Of a DNA stretch of 64,000 nt, positions 1 to 8,406 are shown piece after piece. The position numbers and the translations under genes were made by a program. Under the pieces are notes generated by a model. The model saw only the letters and a list, made by a program, of their open reading frames with translations, was not told where the DNA came from and did not search any database. Source of the stretch: Planctomycetota bacterium (GTDB lineage: Bacteria; Planctomycetota; Planctomycetia; Pirellulales; Pirellulaceae). The DNA is taken from positions 310,001 through 374,000 of the forward strand of contig JABAAE010000003.1 in assembly GCA_014238905.1 (NCBI GenBank), written 5' to 3'. How positions within the stretch are numbered: position 1 is the stretch's first letter; the number at the start of each line of letters is the position of its first letter.

Positions 1-237
1 GCCCAACGGAATTTAGAAACCGGCATCGCCAGCTGGTTTAAGCCCAGACAGGGATCTGTCGCCTTAGTTGATTCAGGCGGGGATCGTAAAAAGGAGGCCG
101 TTGGGGTGTGTCACCGGTATCCCTGCCACCTACCCCAAAAAACCACCTTCAAAGCTGCAATACGGTATAATGGTCAAAACAACGTTTGGCATAATCGCCC
201 AATGCTGGAATCTATTCCAGAAACTCCCTCCCCGTGA
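1..237 (+). CDS. Possible 3' end of a gene entering from the left edge
   Basis: Frame 1 is open from the first base to a TGA at 235-237, giving about 78 residues with no convincing internal start. It could be the C-terminal end of a gene that begins outside the window. The translation shows no domain I recognise, so chance openness is possible. A competing 75-codon frame (68-295) has no better support. Between 238 and 323 there is only the leader of the next gene. Confidence 0.22.
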   Translation, partial: AQRNLETGIASWFKPRQGSVALVDSGGDRKKEAVGVCHRYPCHLPQKTTFKAAIRYNGQNNVWHNRPMLESIPETPSP

Positions 238-323
238 AATCCGTCTTCTCTTGACTTCCGCGTTCAAATTGAAAAGTATTAGCAAGTGTCGGTAAACGAA
301 AAGATCAAGGACGGTTGATACAA

Positions 324-2330
324 ATGAAATACCATCAGGTCTTTCTTTTTTTTCTCGCTGCTTTTATTGCCTTGGGCACCCACGGCGCAGTGTCGGATGA
401 TCTTGATCGCGTACCCAGCCTTCTCATCGAAAAGAGCTGTGTCGATTGCCACAGCGGCGACGATGCTGAAGGCAACATGGATCTGGCCGCGTTGCTGAAG
501 TCGACCGCAGAAGTCGGCCCAACTGACCCCTTTCCAGAACTGGTGGCAGCAAGTTGGCTAGCGGTAGAAAAAGCCATACTGCAAAAAAGGATGCCGCCGG
601 CCGACGAGGATGAACTCACCGCCAATGAACGTGAATCCCTGACGGACTGGTTTCATTCACGCATTGTTCTAAAAGATGGCAAGCCCCACATTGGATCAAC
701 ACCCTTGCGACGACTGACGCACTACGAATTTCTCAATTCCCTGGAAGACCTGTTGGGAGTTAAAGTAAGGGCAGAATATAACATCATCAGCAGCGTTAAC
801 ATCGAAAAGGGATTTGTTGAAAAGGTGCTTCCGATCGAGGTGCCAGGTGAAAGCGGTTTTGTCAACGATGCCCAGGCCCTTGCTTCGCAACCTGTACCTT
901 TGCTTGAATACATGAAGTGCATTGATTTCGCTTTGTCAAAGGTCAACACCAACAATCAGCCGCTGAAAAAAATCCTTGGCGTTGGCAAAGTGCCGACCGA
1001 ATTATCCGAAACTCAAACCCGAAATCTTGCTACCGAATTTCTCCACCGTGCGCTTCGCGGCCGGAGTACCGATCGACACGTAGACCATGCGATTCAATCG
1101 TATCGAGATGCGGCAATCCAAGGTGAAACCCTGGTGGCCGTCAAAACGATGTTACGCACCATTCTTCTACTGCCAGAGTTCTATTACAGGTTGGAAACCA
1201 ACCAAGGCAAAGCATCGCCGTATCGAGTCAGCGATTTCGAACTGGCGACTCGCCTTTCCTATTTCCTGACCTGCTCAACACCGGACAACGAACTGTTGGC
1301 CGCCGCCGGAGATGGCACGCTCGGTGATCCTAATATTCTGGGGCAGCAAATTAGCCGGTTATTAAATCATCCACGGAGAATCTCACTTTCCGAACGCTTT
1401 GCGGGCCAATGGATCGGTTTCGACGAACTGATGAGCGAAGCGGAGGTTGGTGAACTCGGCATCCCTACCTTGGCAAGGGCTCAATACGACGAGCTGCTCT
1501 ACTTTTTTGACGAGTTGTTCCGATCCGATCTCAGCCTGCAGAATATCATCCAGTCGGATTGGGCATATGTCAGCAAATATACTATCAACATGTACGGGAA
1601 AGACCAATTCAAACCCAAGAAACCATTTGATTCGCCTTATGCGGATGTTCTCGGATTCCGCCAACTTACCGGAAGCCAGCGTCGAGGAATCGAAAACATA
1701 TATGATCCGCCAAGACTTCATACCGTCAAAGGCGATCGCTACGGCGGCATTATCACTTCCGCCGCCGTTCTGCGAAGCACTTCCGCTCCAAAGAGAACCA
1801 GCCCGGTACGGCGAGGTGTCTGGATGTTAGACAAGATAATGGGGCAAAAACTGGAAGCGCCAGAAAACGTGCCGCCGGTCGAAAACGCGATTCGATCTCT
1901 CCCCATCAGCAACCCCAGCAAGCTGGAGATCATCAAGGCCCACACGGAAATGGAAAGTTGCAGGCGATGCCATAAAGACATTGACCCGCTAGGTTTTGGT
2001 CTGGAGAATTTCGATCCCTCCGGTCGCTGGCGAACACAATATAATAATAAACGGGATATCATTAGCGAAGGAGTGCTACCTGGAGGCGAACCGTTCTCCA
2101 CGCCCCAACAACTGAAAGAACAGCTGCTTCAGGTCTACCGGAAACAAATCACACGAAACATGATCCAACGAATGTTGTCCTATGCCATAGGACGATCGTT
2201 ACAACCTTACGATCGGATCACCGTTGACAAGATCTATCAGCGTATTGTCAAGAACGACTATCGCAGTTCGGTCTTGATCCGCGAAATAATTAATTCACCG
2301 CAATTTCTTTGCAGGCAGGACGAGAAATAA
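324..2330 (+). CDS. Planctomycete DUF1592-type cytochrome (DUF1587/1592/1588/1585)
   Basis: Exported planctomycete-type cytochrome of about 668 residues; the family's biochemical role is not established. Residues 1-23 form a signal peptide (MKYHQVFLFFLAAFIALG). A CxxCH heme site (CVDCH) lies at 39-43. Next come a DUF1587-like stretch (TPLRRLTHYEFLNSLEDLLG), DUF1595/DUF1592 segments (around ELATRLSYFL), a DUF1588 block with a second CxxCH (CRRCH) followed by KDIDPLGFGLENFDP, and a DUF1585 tail. A TTG nine bases upstream (315) is better spaced from the AAGG at 306-309, but the ATG gives the cleaner signal peptide. The stop codon overlaps the start of the DUF1552 gene, so the two are co-translated. 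Confidence 0.9.
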   Translation: MKYHQVFLFFLAAFIALGTHGAVSDDLDRVPSLLIEKSCVDCHSGDDAEGNMDLAALLKSTAEVGPTDPFPELVAASWLAVEKAILQKRMPPADEDELTANERESLTDWFHSRIVLKDGKPHIGSTPLRRLTHYEFLNSLEDLLGVKVRAEYNIISSVNIEKGFVEKVLPIEVPGESGFVNDAQALASQPVPLLEYMKCIDFALSKVNTNNQPLKKILGVGKVPTELSETQTRNLATEFLHRALRGRSTDRHVDHAIQSYRDAAIQGETLVAVKTMLRTILLLPEFYYRLETNQGKASPYRVSDFELATRLSYFLTCSTPDNELLAAAGDGTLGDPNILGQQISRLLNHPRRISLSERFAGQWIGFDELMSEAEVGELGIPTLARAQYDELLYFFDELFRSDLSLQNIIQSDWAYVSKYTINMYGKDQFKPKKPFDSPYADVLGFRQLTGSQRRGIENIYDPPRLHTVKGDRYGGIITSAAVLRSTSAPKRTSPVRRGVWMLDKIMGQKLEAPENVPPVENAIRSLPISNPSKLEIIKAHTEMESCRRCHKDIDPLGFGLENFDPSGRWRTQYNNKRDIISEGVLPGGEPFSTPQQLKEQLLQVYRKQITRNMIQRMLSYAIGRSLQPYDRITVDKIYQRIVKNDYRSSVLIREIINSPQFLCRQDEK

Positions 2331-3916
2331 TGTGTCAGCAGGCTTATCTCATTTCCAGGCGTCACCTCCTGCGGGGCGCAGGCGGCACAGCGATTGGATT
2401 ACCATTGCTGGAAATCATGGCACCAGCGATTGCTTCGGCGGCCAATCGGGCTAAGACCGCCGCAGCCAAGCGACTTTGCGTGCTTTATAAAGGCTGCGGC
2501 GTTTATCCTCATGCCTGGGACATTAACGGTGGTACGGAAACGGAATTTGAGCTATCCAGCCTTTTACAACCTTTGTCCAACGTTCAAGATGAAATCCTTG
2601 TATTACGCAACCTTGATCATGTTTTCGGCAAAAACAATGGGGGCCACCTGGTTGCGCCATCCTTAAGCATGACCGGGTCGCTTCCGGACAAGAGACGTCA
2701 GAGCTTTCATAGTGTTGATCAGATCGTCGCTGACAAGATCGGAAGCCAAACGCCAGTGAAGTCACTTCAATTAACAGCCGATTCGCTGTGGAAGCAACAC
2801 CCCTGGATTAACTATCTTTCTCATGATGCCAAGGGCAATCCGATTCCACCTGACCGCGATCCCGGTTTGGTTTTCGATAAACTGTTTCGAGGAATGAATA
2901 ACCCCCGGTACCGAACACAGACCCGGAGCGTTTTGGATACCGTCAAGGAAAGTTCACAGGGTGTGTTAAAAAAAGCGAGTCGATCCGATCGTGATGTACT
3001 GGGTAGGTATTTTGAGTCCATTCGCGACATCGAAAAGCAACTTAATTCCTTCGACGGCACGCCGAATCCTGTGCGCGGAAAAAGGCTTTCAGCCACTGAC
3101 GACTTTTCCATTGACGCGAATCTTGGCGGCAAAATAAAAGCGATGTTGGACCTGATCGCCTTGAGCTTTTGGACCGACACAACCCGAGTAGCCACCCTGA
3201 TGATGGCCAACACCAACAGTCGCTGCACCTACGGTTTCCTGGGTCTGAATGAGGAAATGCACTACATGTCACACTACGTGCGTAATCGAGGCATTCTGCC
3301 TGGCTTCAACAAAGTCAACCAATGGCACACGGCGCAATTCGCCTACTTGGTTGAAAAACTGAAAGGGTACCAGGAAGGCGATGGTAATATCCTCGACAAT
3401 TCCATCGTGTTGTATATGTCTGGAATCAAACATGGCGATTATCACACCCTGACGGACATCCCTGTCATTCTGGCTGGCAAGGGTGGCGGTCAGATTGCGA
3501 CCGGTCGACATGTGCGTTACCCCGAACCCACTCCGTTCCCAAATCTCCTTTTGACGCTCGCCAAGATGATGGGAGTCGAACGGGAAAAAATTGGTGAAAG
3601 CACTGGCACTCTGGACGGTATCTCACAATCAGCCGGTTATCCCCTGTCGGTCGTGGATGATGGATCTTGGAAAATCTCCCGTACCGATGACCAATTCGTG
3701 TTCGCCAAAGGGTTGTTAACGGTCAGTGACGACATCAACGATACCAATGCCTACTACCTGAGGTTGTCTGACAAATCGAGCCTTGAGATTCGAATCCCCT
3801 TTATAGTCGCACACCGACTTGTCTTTGATGCCAAAGTGGGCAGAGTCATTTCGATCAAGGGAAAATGGGGGTTAAAAAATGGCAAGAAGGTCATCTCCGG
3901 TATCGAATACCAATAA
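2330..3916 (+). CDS. DUF1552 family Tat-exported protein
   Basis: About 528 residues. The ATG overlaps the preceding TAA by one base (TAATG), and an AGGA lies about 10 bases upstream. The N-terminus is a twin-arginine signal (SRRHLLRGAGG followed by a hydrophobic run), so a folded product is exported. The body carries DUF1552 features such as the conserved LYKGCGVYP near the mature N-terminus, the DxxxRV region around FWTDTTRVATLMMANTNS, and the late block around STGTLDGI. DUF1552 genes regularly accompany DUF1592 cytochromes in planctomycetes, and the pair probably forms one extracytoplasmic system of unproven function. The last 90 residues after STGTLDG look like an extra C-terminal extension; the second DUF1552 copy in this window stops just after the equivalent motif. 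Confidence 0.9.
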   Translation: MCQQAYLISRRHLLRGAGGTAIGLPLLEIMAPAIASAANRAKTAAAKRLCVLYKGCGVYPHAWDINGGTETEFELSSLLQPLSNVQDEILVLRNLDHVFGKNNGGHLVAPSLSMTGSLPDKRRQSFHSVDQIVADKIGSQTPVKSLQLTADSLWKQHPWINYLSHDAKGNPIPPDRDPGLVFDKLFRGMNNPRYRTQTRSVLDTVKESSQGVLKKASRSDRDVLGRYFESIRDIEKQLNSFDGTPNPVRGKRLSATDDFSIDANLGGKIKAMLDLIALSFWTDTTRVATLMMANTNSRCTYGFLGLNEEMHYMSHYVRNRGILPGFNKVNQWHTAQFAYLVEKLKGYQEGDGNILDNSIVLYMSGIKHGDYHTLTDIPVILAGKGGGQIATGRHVRYPEPTPFPNLLLTLAKMMGVEREKIGESTGTLDGISQSAGYPLSVVDDGSWKISRTDDQFVFAKGLLTVSDDINDTNAYYLRLSDKSSLEIRIPFIVAHRLVFDAKVGRVISIKGKWGLKNGKKVISGIEYQ

Positions 3917-4042
3917 GTGCTGAGCGATAGTCGATTCATTTGCGTGGTGAAAGACACACACCGATTTTTTTATGGGACCCTCTCCCCCTTCTGGTCCGTT
4001 CACCTGTTTGTCATCACCACCTACGTGATGGTCGTAGAGGGA

Positions 4043-5221
4043 CTAGCGATCGGCCAGTTGATTTTCGTACCAGACGACGTTTTTACTTTGATGTCCGGCA
4101 ATCAAAAGATCGAGGTCATGATCCCCGTCCATATCGACCGCCCTAATATCATAGGATCCCTGATTTTCCCCAATCCAATGCCGGTCAAAACTCCCCTTGC
4201 CATCATTTTCATACCAAGCTGCTTTGCCATCTGCCTGCCTACCGCAAGTCGCAAAGTCCTGATCACCATCCTGATCAAGATCTAAAACGACCAAACAGTG
4301 TGGTCCTTTAATCGTGCGATCAATCTCAATCAACCGAAATTCCGGTCCTTTAAACCAGAGCACGCCACTACCGTGTCCGCGAGAGGCAACAAAGTCCATT
4401 TGACCATCGCTATTGAGGTCCACTGGCAGAATGTTAGAGGCACCAGGCTGTTTGTTGTGCAAAACATGTTTGATCCAATTTCCGGTGGAATCAGTAGGTT
4501 GCTCCCACCAGGCAAACCACTCACCACCAGGAAAACCATCGCCCCCTTTTGCTGCGCAACAGATGTCACCTCGACCATCCTGGTTCATATCTGCAAACCC
4601 TGTGTAATGCGAACCCCCGGGAGCATTCTGATCTGCGAAGAGGTGGCGAGTCCAGTGTTTTGCTGCTTTGGGATTTGCTGGAACTTCCAACCAAACCAAA
4701 GAATTCGGAAAAGCGGTCACATTGGCTTGACGGCCCGAATTCGCGATCAGGTCCAGCTTTCCATCACGGTTTACATCAGCTGTAATCAGACAATGGGTCC
4801 CCAGGATTTCATCATCCACCACGCGGTACTTCCAGGCCTCTCCAGAAAACGGCCGCGGCGGGCATTCCAGCCAGAAAACAGTATTGCTTGACCCTACAAA
4901 ATCGAGGTCACCATCGCCATCGACATCCATCAAACAGCTATGAATGCAATCCAACCGAGGCTTCATTCTTGAATCTTTGGCGTCAAACCGGTGTATCGAA
5001 TGACTCGACCAATCCGGACCCCTCAGGAGAAGAACATGGCCCCCGTGGGAGGTCAAAACATCAACATTGCCATCACGATCAAAATCTTCTGCAACCGCTG
5101 AATTGATCGCATGACTGCCTGCGGGAACAATCTCGTGTTTTTTCCACTGCCCCAAAGATTGATGGGAGATTAAAAGAACAACCGCAGCACCCGTCATCCA
5201 ATTAAAAACATGAAGTTTCAT
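4043..5221 (-). CDS. Secreted VCBS/FG-GAP repeat protein
   Basis: Exported beta-propeller of about 392 residues. I chose the ATG at 5221 because it has a well-spaced AGGAAAG and starts a signal peptide (KLHVFNWMTGAAVVLLIS). At least seven repeats carry the calcium-binding pattern DxDxDGxxD, for example DFDRDGNVD, DVDGDGDLD, DVNRDGKLD, DMNQDGRGD, DLNSDGQMD, DLDQDGDQD and DMDGDHDLD. Such integrin-like propellers bind ligands or surfaces and have no catalytic motif. It is the third gene of the sulfatase operon, 44 bases after the preceding stop; an in-frame upstream start at 5293 would overlap that gene. Function is inferred from context to be surface or substrate binding. Confidence 0.85.
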   Translation of the reverse strand: MKLHVFNWMTGAAVVLLISHQSLGQWKKHEIVPAGSHAINSAVAEDFDRDGNVDVLTSHGGHVLLLRGPDWSSHSIHRFDAKDSRMKPRLDCIHSCLMDVDGDGDLDFVGSSNTVFWLECPPRPFSGEAWKYRVVDDEILGTHCLITADVNRDGKLDLIANSGRQANVTAFPNSLVWLEVPANPKAAKHWTRHLFADQNAPGGSHYTGFADMNQDGRGDICCAAKGGDGFPGGEWFAWWEQPTDSTGNWIKHVLHNKQPGASNILPVDLNSDGQMDFVASRGHGSGVLWFKGPEFRLIEIDRTIKGPHCLVVLDLDQDGDQDFATCGRQADGKAAWYENDGKGSFDRHWIGENQGSYDIRAVDMDGDHDLDLLIAGHQSKNVVWYENQLADR

Positions 5222-5265
5222 TCTGGCTTTCCTATAGGAGGGGAATCGACGACCAATCCCGGGGG

Positions 5266-6735
5266 CTAATGTTTGATATTCCAGTCTTTCCACGGTTCAA
5301 ATCCTTTTCGATTGGCTCCATAAGCAGGAACACTGTCTCTTGGTTGCAACGATCGATGGTCGACTAATTTCCGACTGAGCTTGCGAACGACTTCAGGATA
5401 TTTTTCAGCAAGGTTATTTTTTTCGAACGGGTCATGGGCGATGGCAAACAGAAAAACGTCATGTTCTTGGCCCACTTCGTTCTTTTGAACATTGGGTCCC
5501 ATGACCACCAGTTTCCACGACTCGTTGGTGACCGAAATGGTCTCTTTGTGTTCTCCAGCCTGACCATGATAGGAATACCAATCGCGTGCCGGCAACGCCT
5601 CACGTCGACCGGTTAGCACATCGTTGAGATCAACACCATCCAAGGCTCGCTCAGGGAGTTGTCCGATCTCGGGATCCAAACCAACGCTTGAGACGATCGT
5701 TGGAAATACATCAATGTAACCCATGGTAACGTCAAGCTTTCTGCTACTTGGCCACTTGGTAGGCCAACGAACCCCCGCGACAACTCGCGTTCCACCCTCA
5801 AAAGTTGACAGTTTATTACCTCGTAAGGGCCCATTATTTCCTTTGAATTGCCCAACGCCACCGTTGTCACTGAGAAACCAGATCTGGGTATTGTCGGCCT
5901 CACCACTATTTTCAACAGCGCTGAGGATCTTACCGATGCCTTGATCAAGCGACCAGATCATCGCTTTGAGGTGATCGATAGGTCTAGGTTTCTTTTCCCC
6001 AGCGTAGCGTTGCACTACTTCCCTTTTGCCTTGAAATGGGGAATGAGGAGCGTTGAATGGCACATAACAGAAAAACGGTGCCTGCTCTCTGGCAGATTCC
6101 TCAATGAACCGTGTAGCAGCGGCAGCAATCAAATCCGTTGCATAGCCCGTTTTGGCCGAGGGCTGGAATCCCTCATGCCAATCGCGTTGTCCATCTCGAG
6201 TCAAATCAAAATAATCAATCGCGCCATTGTAATGTCCCTGGAAATGCGTGAATCCCCTGGAAAGAGGATGCCACTTCACCTGATGGTGTCCGAGGTGCCA
6301 TTTGCCGAAGATGCCCCGCCGCCGGTAACCCGCGGTTGCCAGTACTTCAGGCAGCGTCCGTTCCTGGATCGGCAGCCCAAAGTTACGGTAAGGCGGAATC
6401 ACTGCTCGTGCTAAACCAAATCGAATCGGGTAACGGCCGGTCAACAGACCGGCCCGGGTCGGCGTACACATCGGCGCTACATAAAAACGATCCAACTCAA
6501 TCCCACTGGCAACAAAACGATCGAGGTTAGGCGTTTCGGCAAAATCTGAATGAAAACCGGCAGCTCCCCAGCCCAAATCGTCGGCCAGAATTAACACGAT
6601 ATTGGGCTTCGACGGATTGCCAACCGAACGAGCCTCATCAGAATAGCCATCGTTGATTGGAAGCAAGCAGCAGCACAACACTAACAGCGAGCAATCGCTC
6701 GGACGCCCATTTCGACTCGTTAAATCCAATCTCAT
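5266..6735 (-). CDS. Sulfatase (formylglycine-dependent, Cys type)
   Basis: Secreted sulfatase of 489 residues that hydrolyses a sulfate ester; the substrate is unknown but probably a sulfated polysaccharide. After a signal region (LLVLCCCLLPI) comes the metal site PNIVLILADDLGWG, then CTPTR, the C-x-P-x-R motif whose Cys is converted to formylglycine by a maturase, followed by the conserved LLTGRYP. GKWHLG and NAPHSPF (further active-site blocks) and FLSDNGG (metal ligands) are present. The start ATG overlaps the previous sulfatase stop as ATGA, so translation is coupled. The three-gene operon runs sulfatase, sulfatase, VCBS protein. Nothing points to loss of activity. Confidence 0.93.
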   Translation of the reverse strand: MRLDLTSRNGRPSDCSLLVLCCCLLPINDGYSDEARSVGNPSKPNIVLILADDLGWGAAGFHSDFAETPNLDRFVASGIELDRFYVAPMCTPTRAGLLTGRYPIRFGLARAVIPPYRNFGLPIQERTLPEVLATAGYRRRGIFGKWHLGHHQVKWHPLSRGFTHFQGHYNGAIDYFDLTRDGQRDWHEGFQPSAKTGYATDLIAAAATRFIEESAREQAPFFCYVPFNAPHSPFQGKREVVQRYAGEKKPRPIDHLKAMIWSLDQGIGKILSAVENSGEADNTQIWFLSDNGGVGQFKGNNGPLRGNKLSTFEGGTRVVAGVRWPTKWPSSRKLDVTMGYIDVFPTIVSSVGLDPEIGQLPERALDGVDLNDVLTGRREALPARDWYSYHGQAGEHKETISVTNESWKLVVMGPNVQKNEVGQEHDVFLFAIAHDPFEKNNLAEKYPEVVRKLSRKLVDHRSLQPRDSVPAYGANRKGFEPWKDWNIKH

Positions 6736-8156
6736 CTGGCCTGCCCATGCAAATGTTTTCCACGTCGGGCCGCCTGCAAAGCAGCCGGCGTATCAACAGC
6801 GGCCCCGGGGTCCTTTTGCTGCTTCATCCATTGGTCCAAGGCATTATTGAGCATTGCCTTGGTGGCGGAATATTGTGGCTGATTCCCTAGGTCCTCTAAT
6901 TCATAGGGATCCTGTTGAGTGTGGTACAGTTGATCAGCAGGACGACGCAAATACCTTTTGACCAGCTCATACACTTTTTTCTGTCGAATGGGATCTGCAC
7001 CAACCCACGTTGCCCAATACGGATTATTGAGTCGCCCACCACCCATCAGGTGCTTTTCGATATAAATTTCGTCAGGCATTAGATTCCGGATATATCGGAA
7101 CCTGCCGTCGGTGACCGATCGTATGGGATAACTCGGCCCCTCAGGTAGATTGTTATGCATGCCGAAGGCAAACGGTCGGTGTTGATTTGCCTTGCCATAT
7201 AAAACCGAGGCAAAGCTGCTGCCGTCAAAAGCGGACTGGGGCTTCCCTCCCGCCAGATCCATCAGAGTTGGAGCCACGTCAGTGTACTGAACGATGGCAT
7301 CAGTTCGCTTACCGGCGGCGATCTTTCCGGGCCACTGGATGATCATGCCAGTGTGCAAACCGGTATTCCAATTTGTCCATTTACAACCTGGAAATTGTGA
7401 TCCCTGCTCAGAGGTAAAAATAACCACCGTATCGTCTTGGGCACCAGACTGGGCAAGAGCTTCTAGAATCTGACCGACTTGCCCGTCCATGTAGGTGATT
7501 TCGGCAAGATAATCTGAAAAGTGTTTTCTAGTCAGCTGAGTGTCCGCGATGTTGGGTGGTAGTTTTAGTTTGTCAGGCGGGTATTGGGTCTTATCTCCCA
7601 TCACCCAAGGAACATGAGGTTCGACCAGAGCCACTACCAAACAGAATGGACTCCCGTGCTTTGCGACATCCATGTAGTCCCGAATGCCAGCCAGTTCATG
7701 TTCTCTCGTTGGATCATTAACGCAATTTCCATCGAATCCGGCAACTGAATCAAAAGGAAACGCGTGCGGCGGCTTAACGTGAACTTTGCCAGCTATCCCA
7801 ACCCGGTAGCCAAGAGGCTTCAGATAATGCGGCAGGCTTTTGGTTTCTGGACGACTGGCAGAATGATTCCAAGCACAGCCATTGGTAAGCGGATACTGTC
7901 CCGTATACAGTTCGGCACGGCACGGCTGACACATCGCGGAAGTCAGATACGCGTGGTCGAAAACAAGACCATCCCGAGCCATTCGATCAATGTTGGGGGT
8001 GATTGCATTACGGCCGCCGTAAATGGGAAGCTCGTTAAAAGTACAATCATCCGCCATGATGCAGAGAATATTCGGCGTGGTTTGCCCAACAGCGCTGTCG
8101 GAAAAAAATTGGCACAGGGCAAAAGAAATGAATATCACAACTCGTGCGAAAACCAT
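6732..8156 (-). CDS. Sulfatase (formylglycine-dependent, Cys type), operon leader
   Basis: Sulfatase of about 474 residues, first gene of the operon. The ATG at 8156 follows a GGAG spaced 6 bases and opens a clean signal peptide (MVFARVVIFISFALCQFF); an in-frame upstream start at 8270 would add an unlikely hydrophilic leader. Metal-binding NILCIMADD, the formylglycine motif CQPCR, the following ELYTGQYP, the histidine in GKVHVKPP, and VEPHVPW and FTSEQGSQF in the C-terminal half are all present. It differs clearly from the second sulfatase in length and active-site context, suggesting different substrates on one polymer rather than a recent duplication. Confidence 0.92.
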   Translation of the reverse strand: MVFARVVIFISFALCQFFSDSAVGQTTPNILCIMADDCTFNELPIYGGRNAITPNIDRMARDGLVFDHAYLTSAMCQPCRAELYTGQYPLTNGCAWNHSASRPETKSLPHYLKPLGYRVGIAGKVHVKPPHAFPFDSVAGFDGNCVNDPTREHELAGIRDYMDVAKHGSPFCLVVALVEPHVPWVMGDKTQYPPDKLKLPPNIADTQLTRKHFSDYLAEITYMDGQVGQILEALAQSGAQDDTVVIFTSEQGSQFPGCKWTNWNTGLHTGMIIQWPGKIAAGKRTDAIVQYTDVAPTLMDLAGGKPQSAFDGSSFASVLYGKANQHRPFAFGMHNNLPEGPSYPIRSVTDGRFRYIRNLMPDEIYIEKHLMGGGRLNNPYWATWVGADPIRQKKVYELVKRYLRRPADQLYHTQQDPYELEDLGNQPQYSATKAMLNNALDQWMKQQKDPGAAVDTPAALQAARRGKHLHGQAR

Positions 8157-8342
8157 GATCAACTCCAGGGCAGATCGACCGAAAATTAACGGTGGACGGC
8201 CCCCACCCAAAACGCTCCGCCGAAAATCAAAACTGACTTCGCAGACAATGACAAGCCAGATGGTGGGCAATCTTTAACGGTACCCCATTGCGTGCAGAGA
8301 ATCCACTGGGCTGCGATCGATTCCGGTCGATGTTTGAAACGC

Positions 8343-8373
8343 AAAAAGCCCCTCCATTTTGAAGGGGCTTTGG
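8343..8373 (-). terminator. Rho-independent terminator
   Basis: On the minus strand an AAAGCCCCTTC / GGAGGGGCTTT hairpin with a short A/T-rich loop is followed directly by a T tract. It lies about 34 bases after the stop of the large VWA gene and separates it from the sulfatase operon. Confidence 0.8.
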
Positions 8374-8406
8374 TATTTCTGGATTCTTTTCAGTGAGATG
8401 ACACCG

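Noticed and set aside
4298-4891. 197-codon plus-strand open frame
   Set aside because: Lies antisense to the VCBS gene, which has clear repeats and a ribosome site. The frame has no features.
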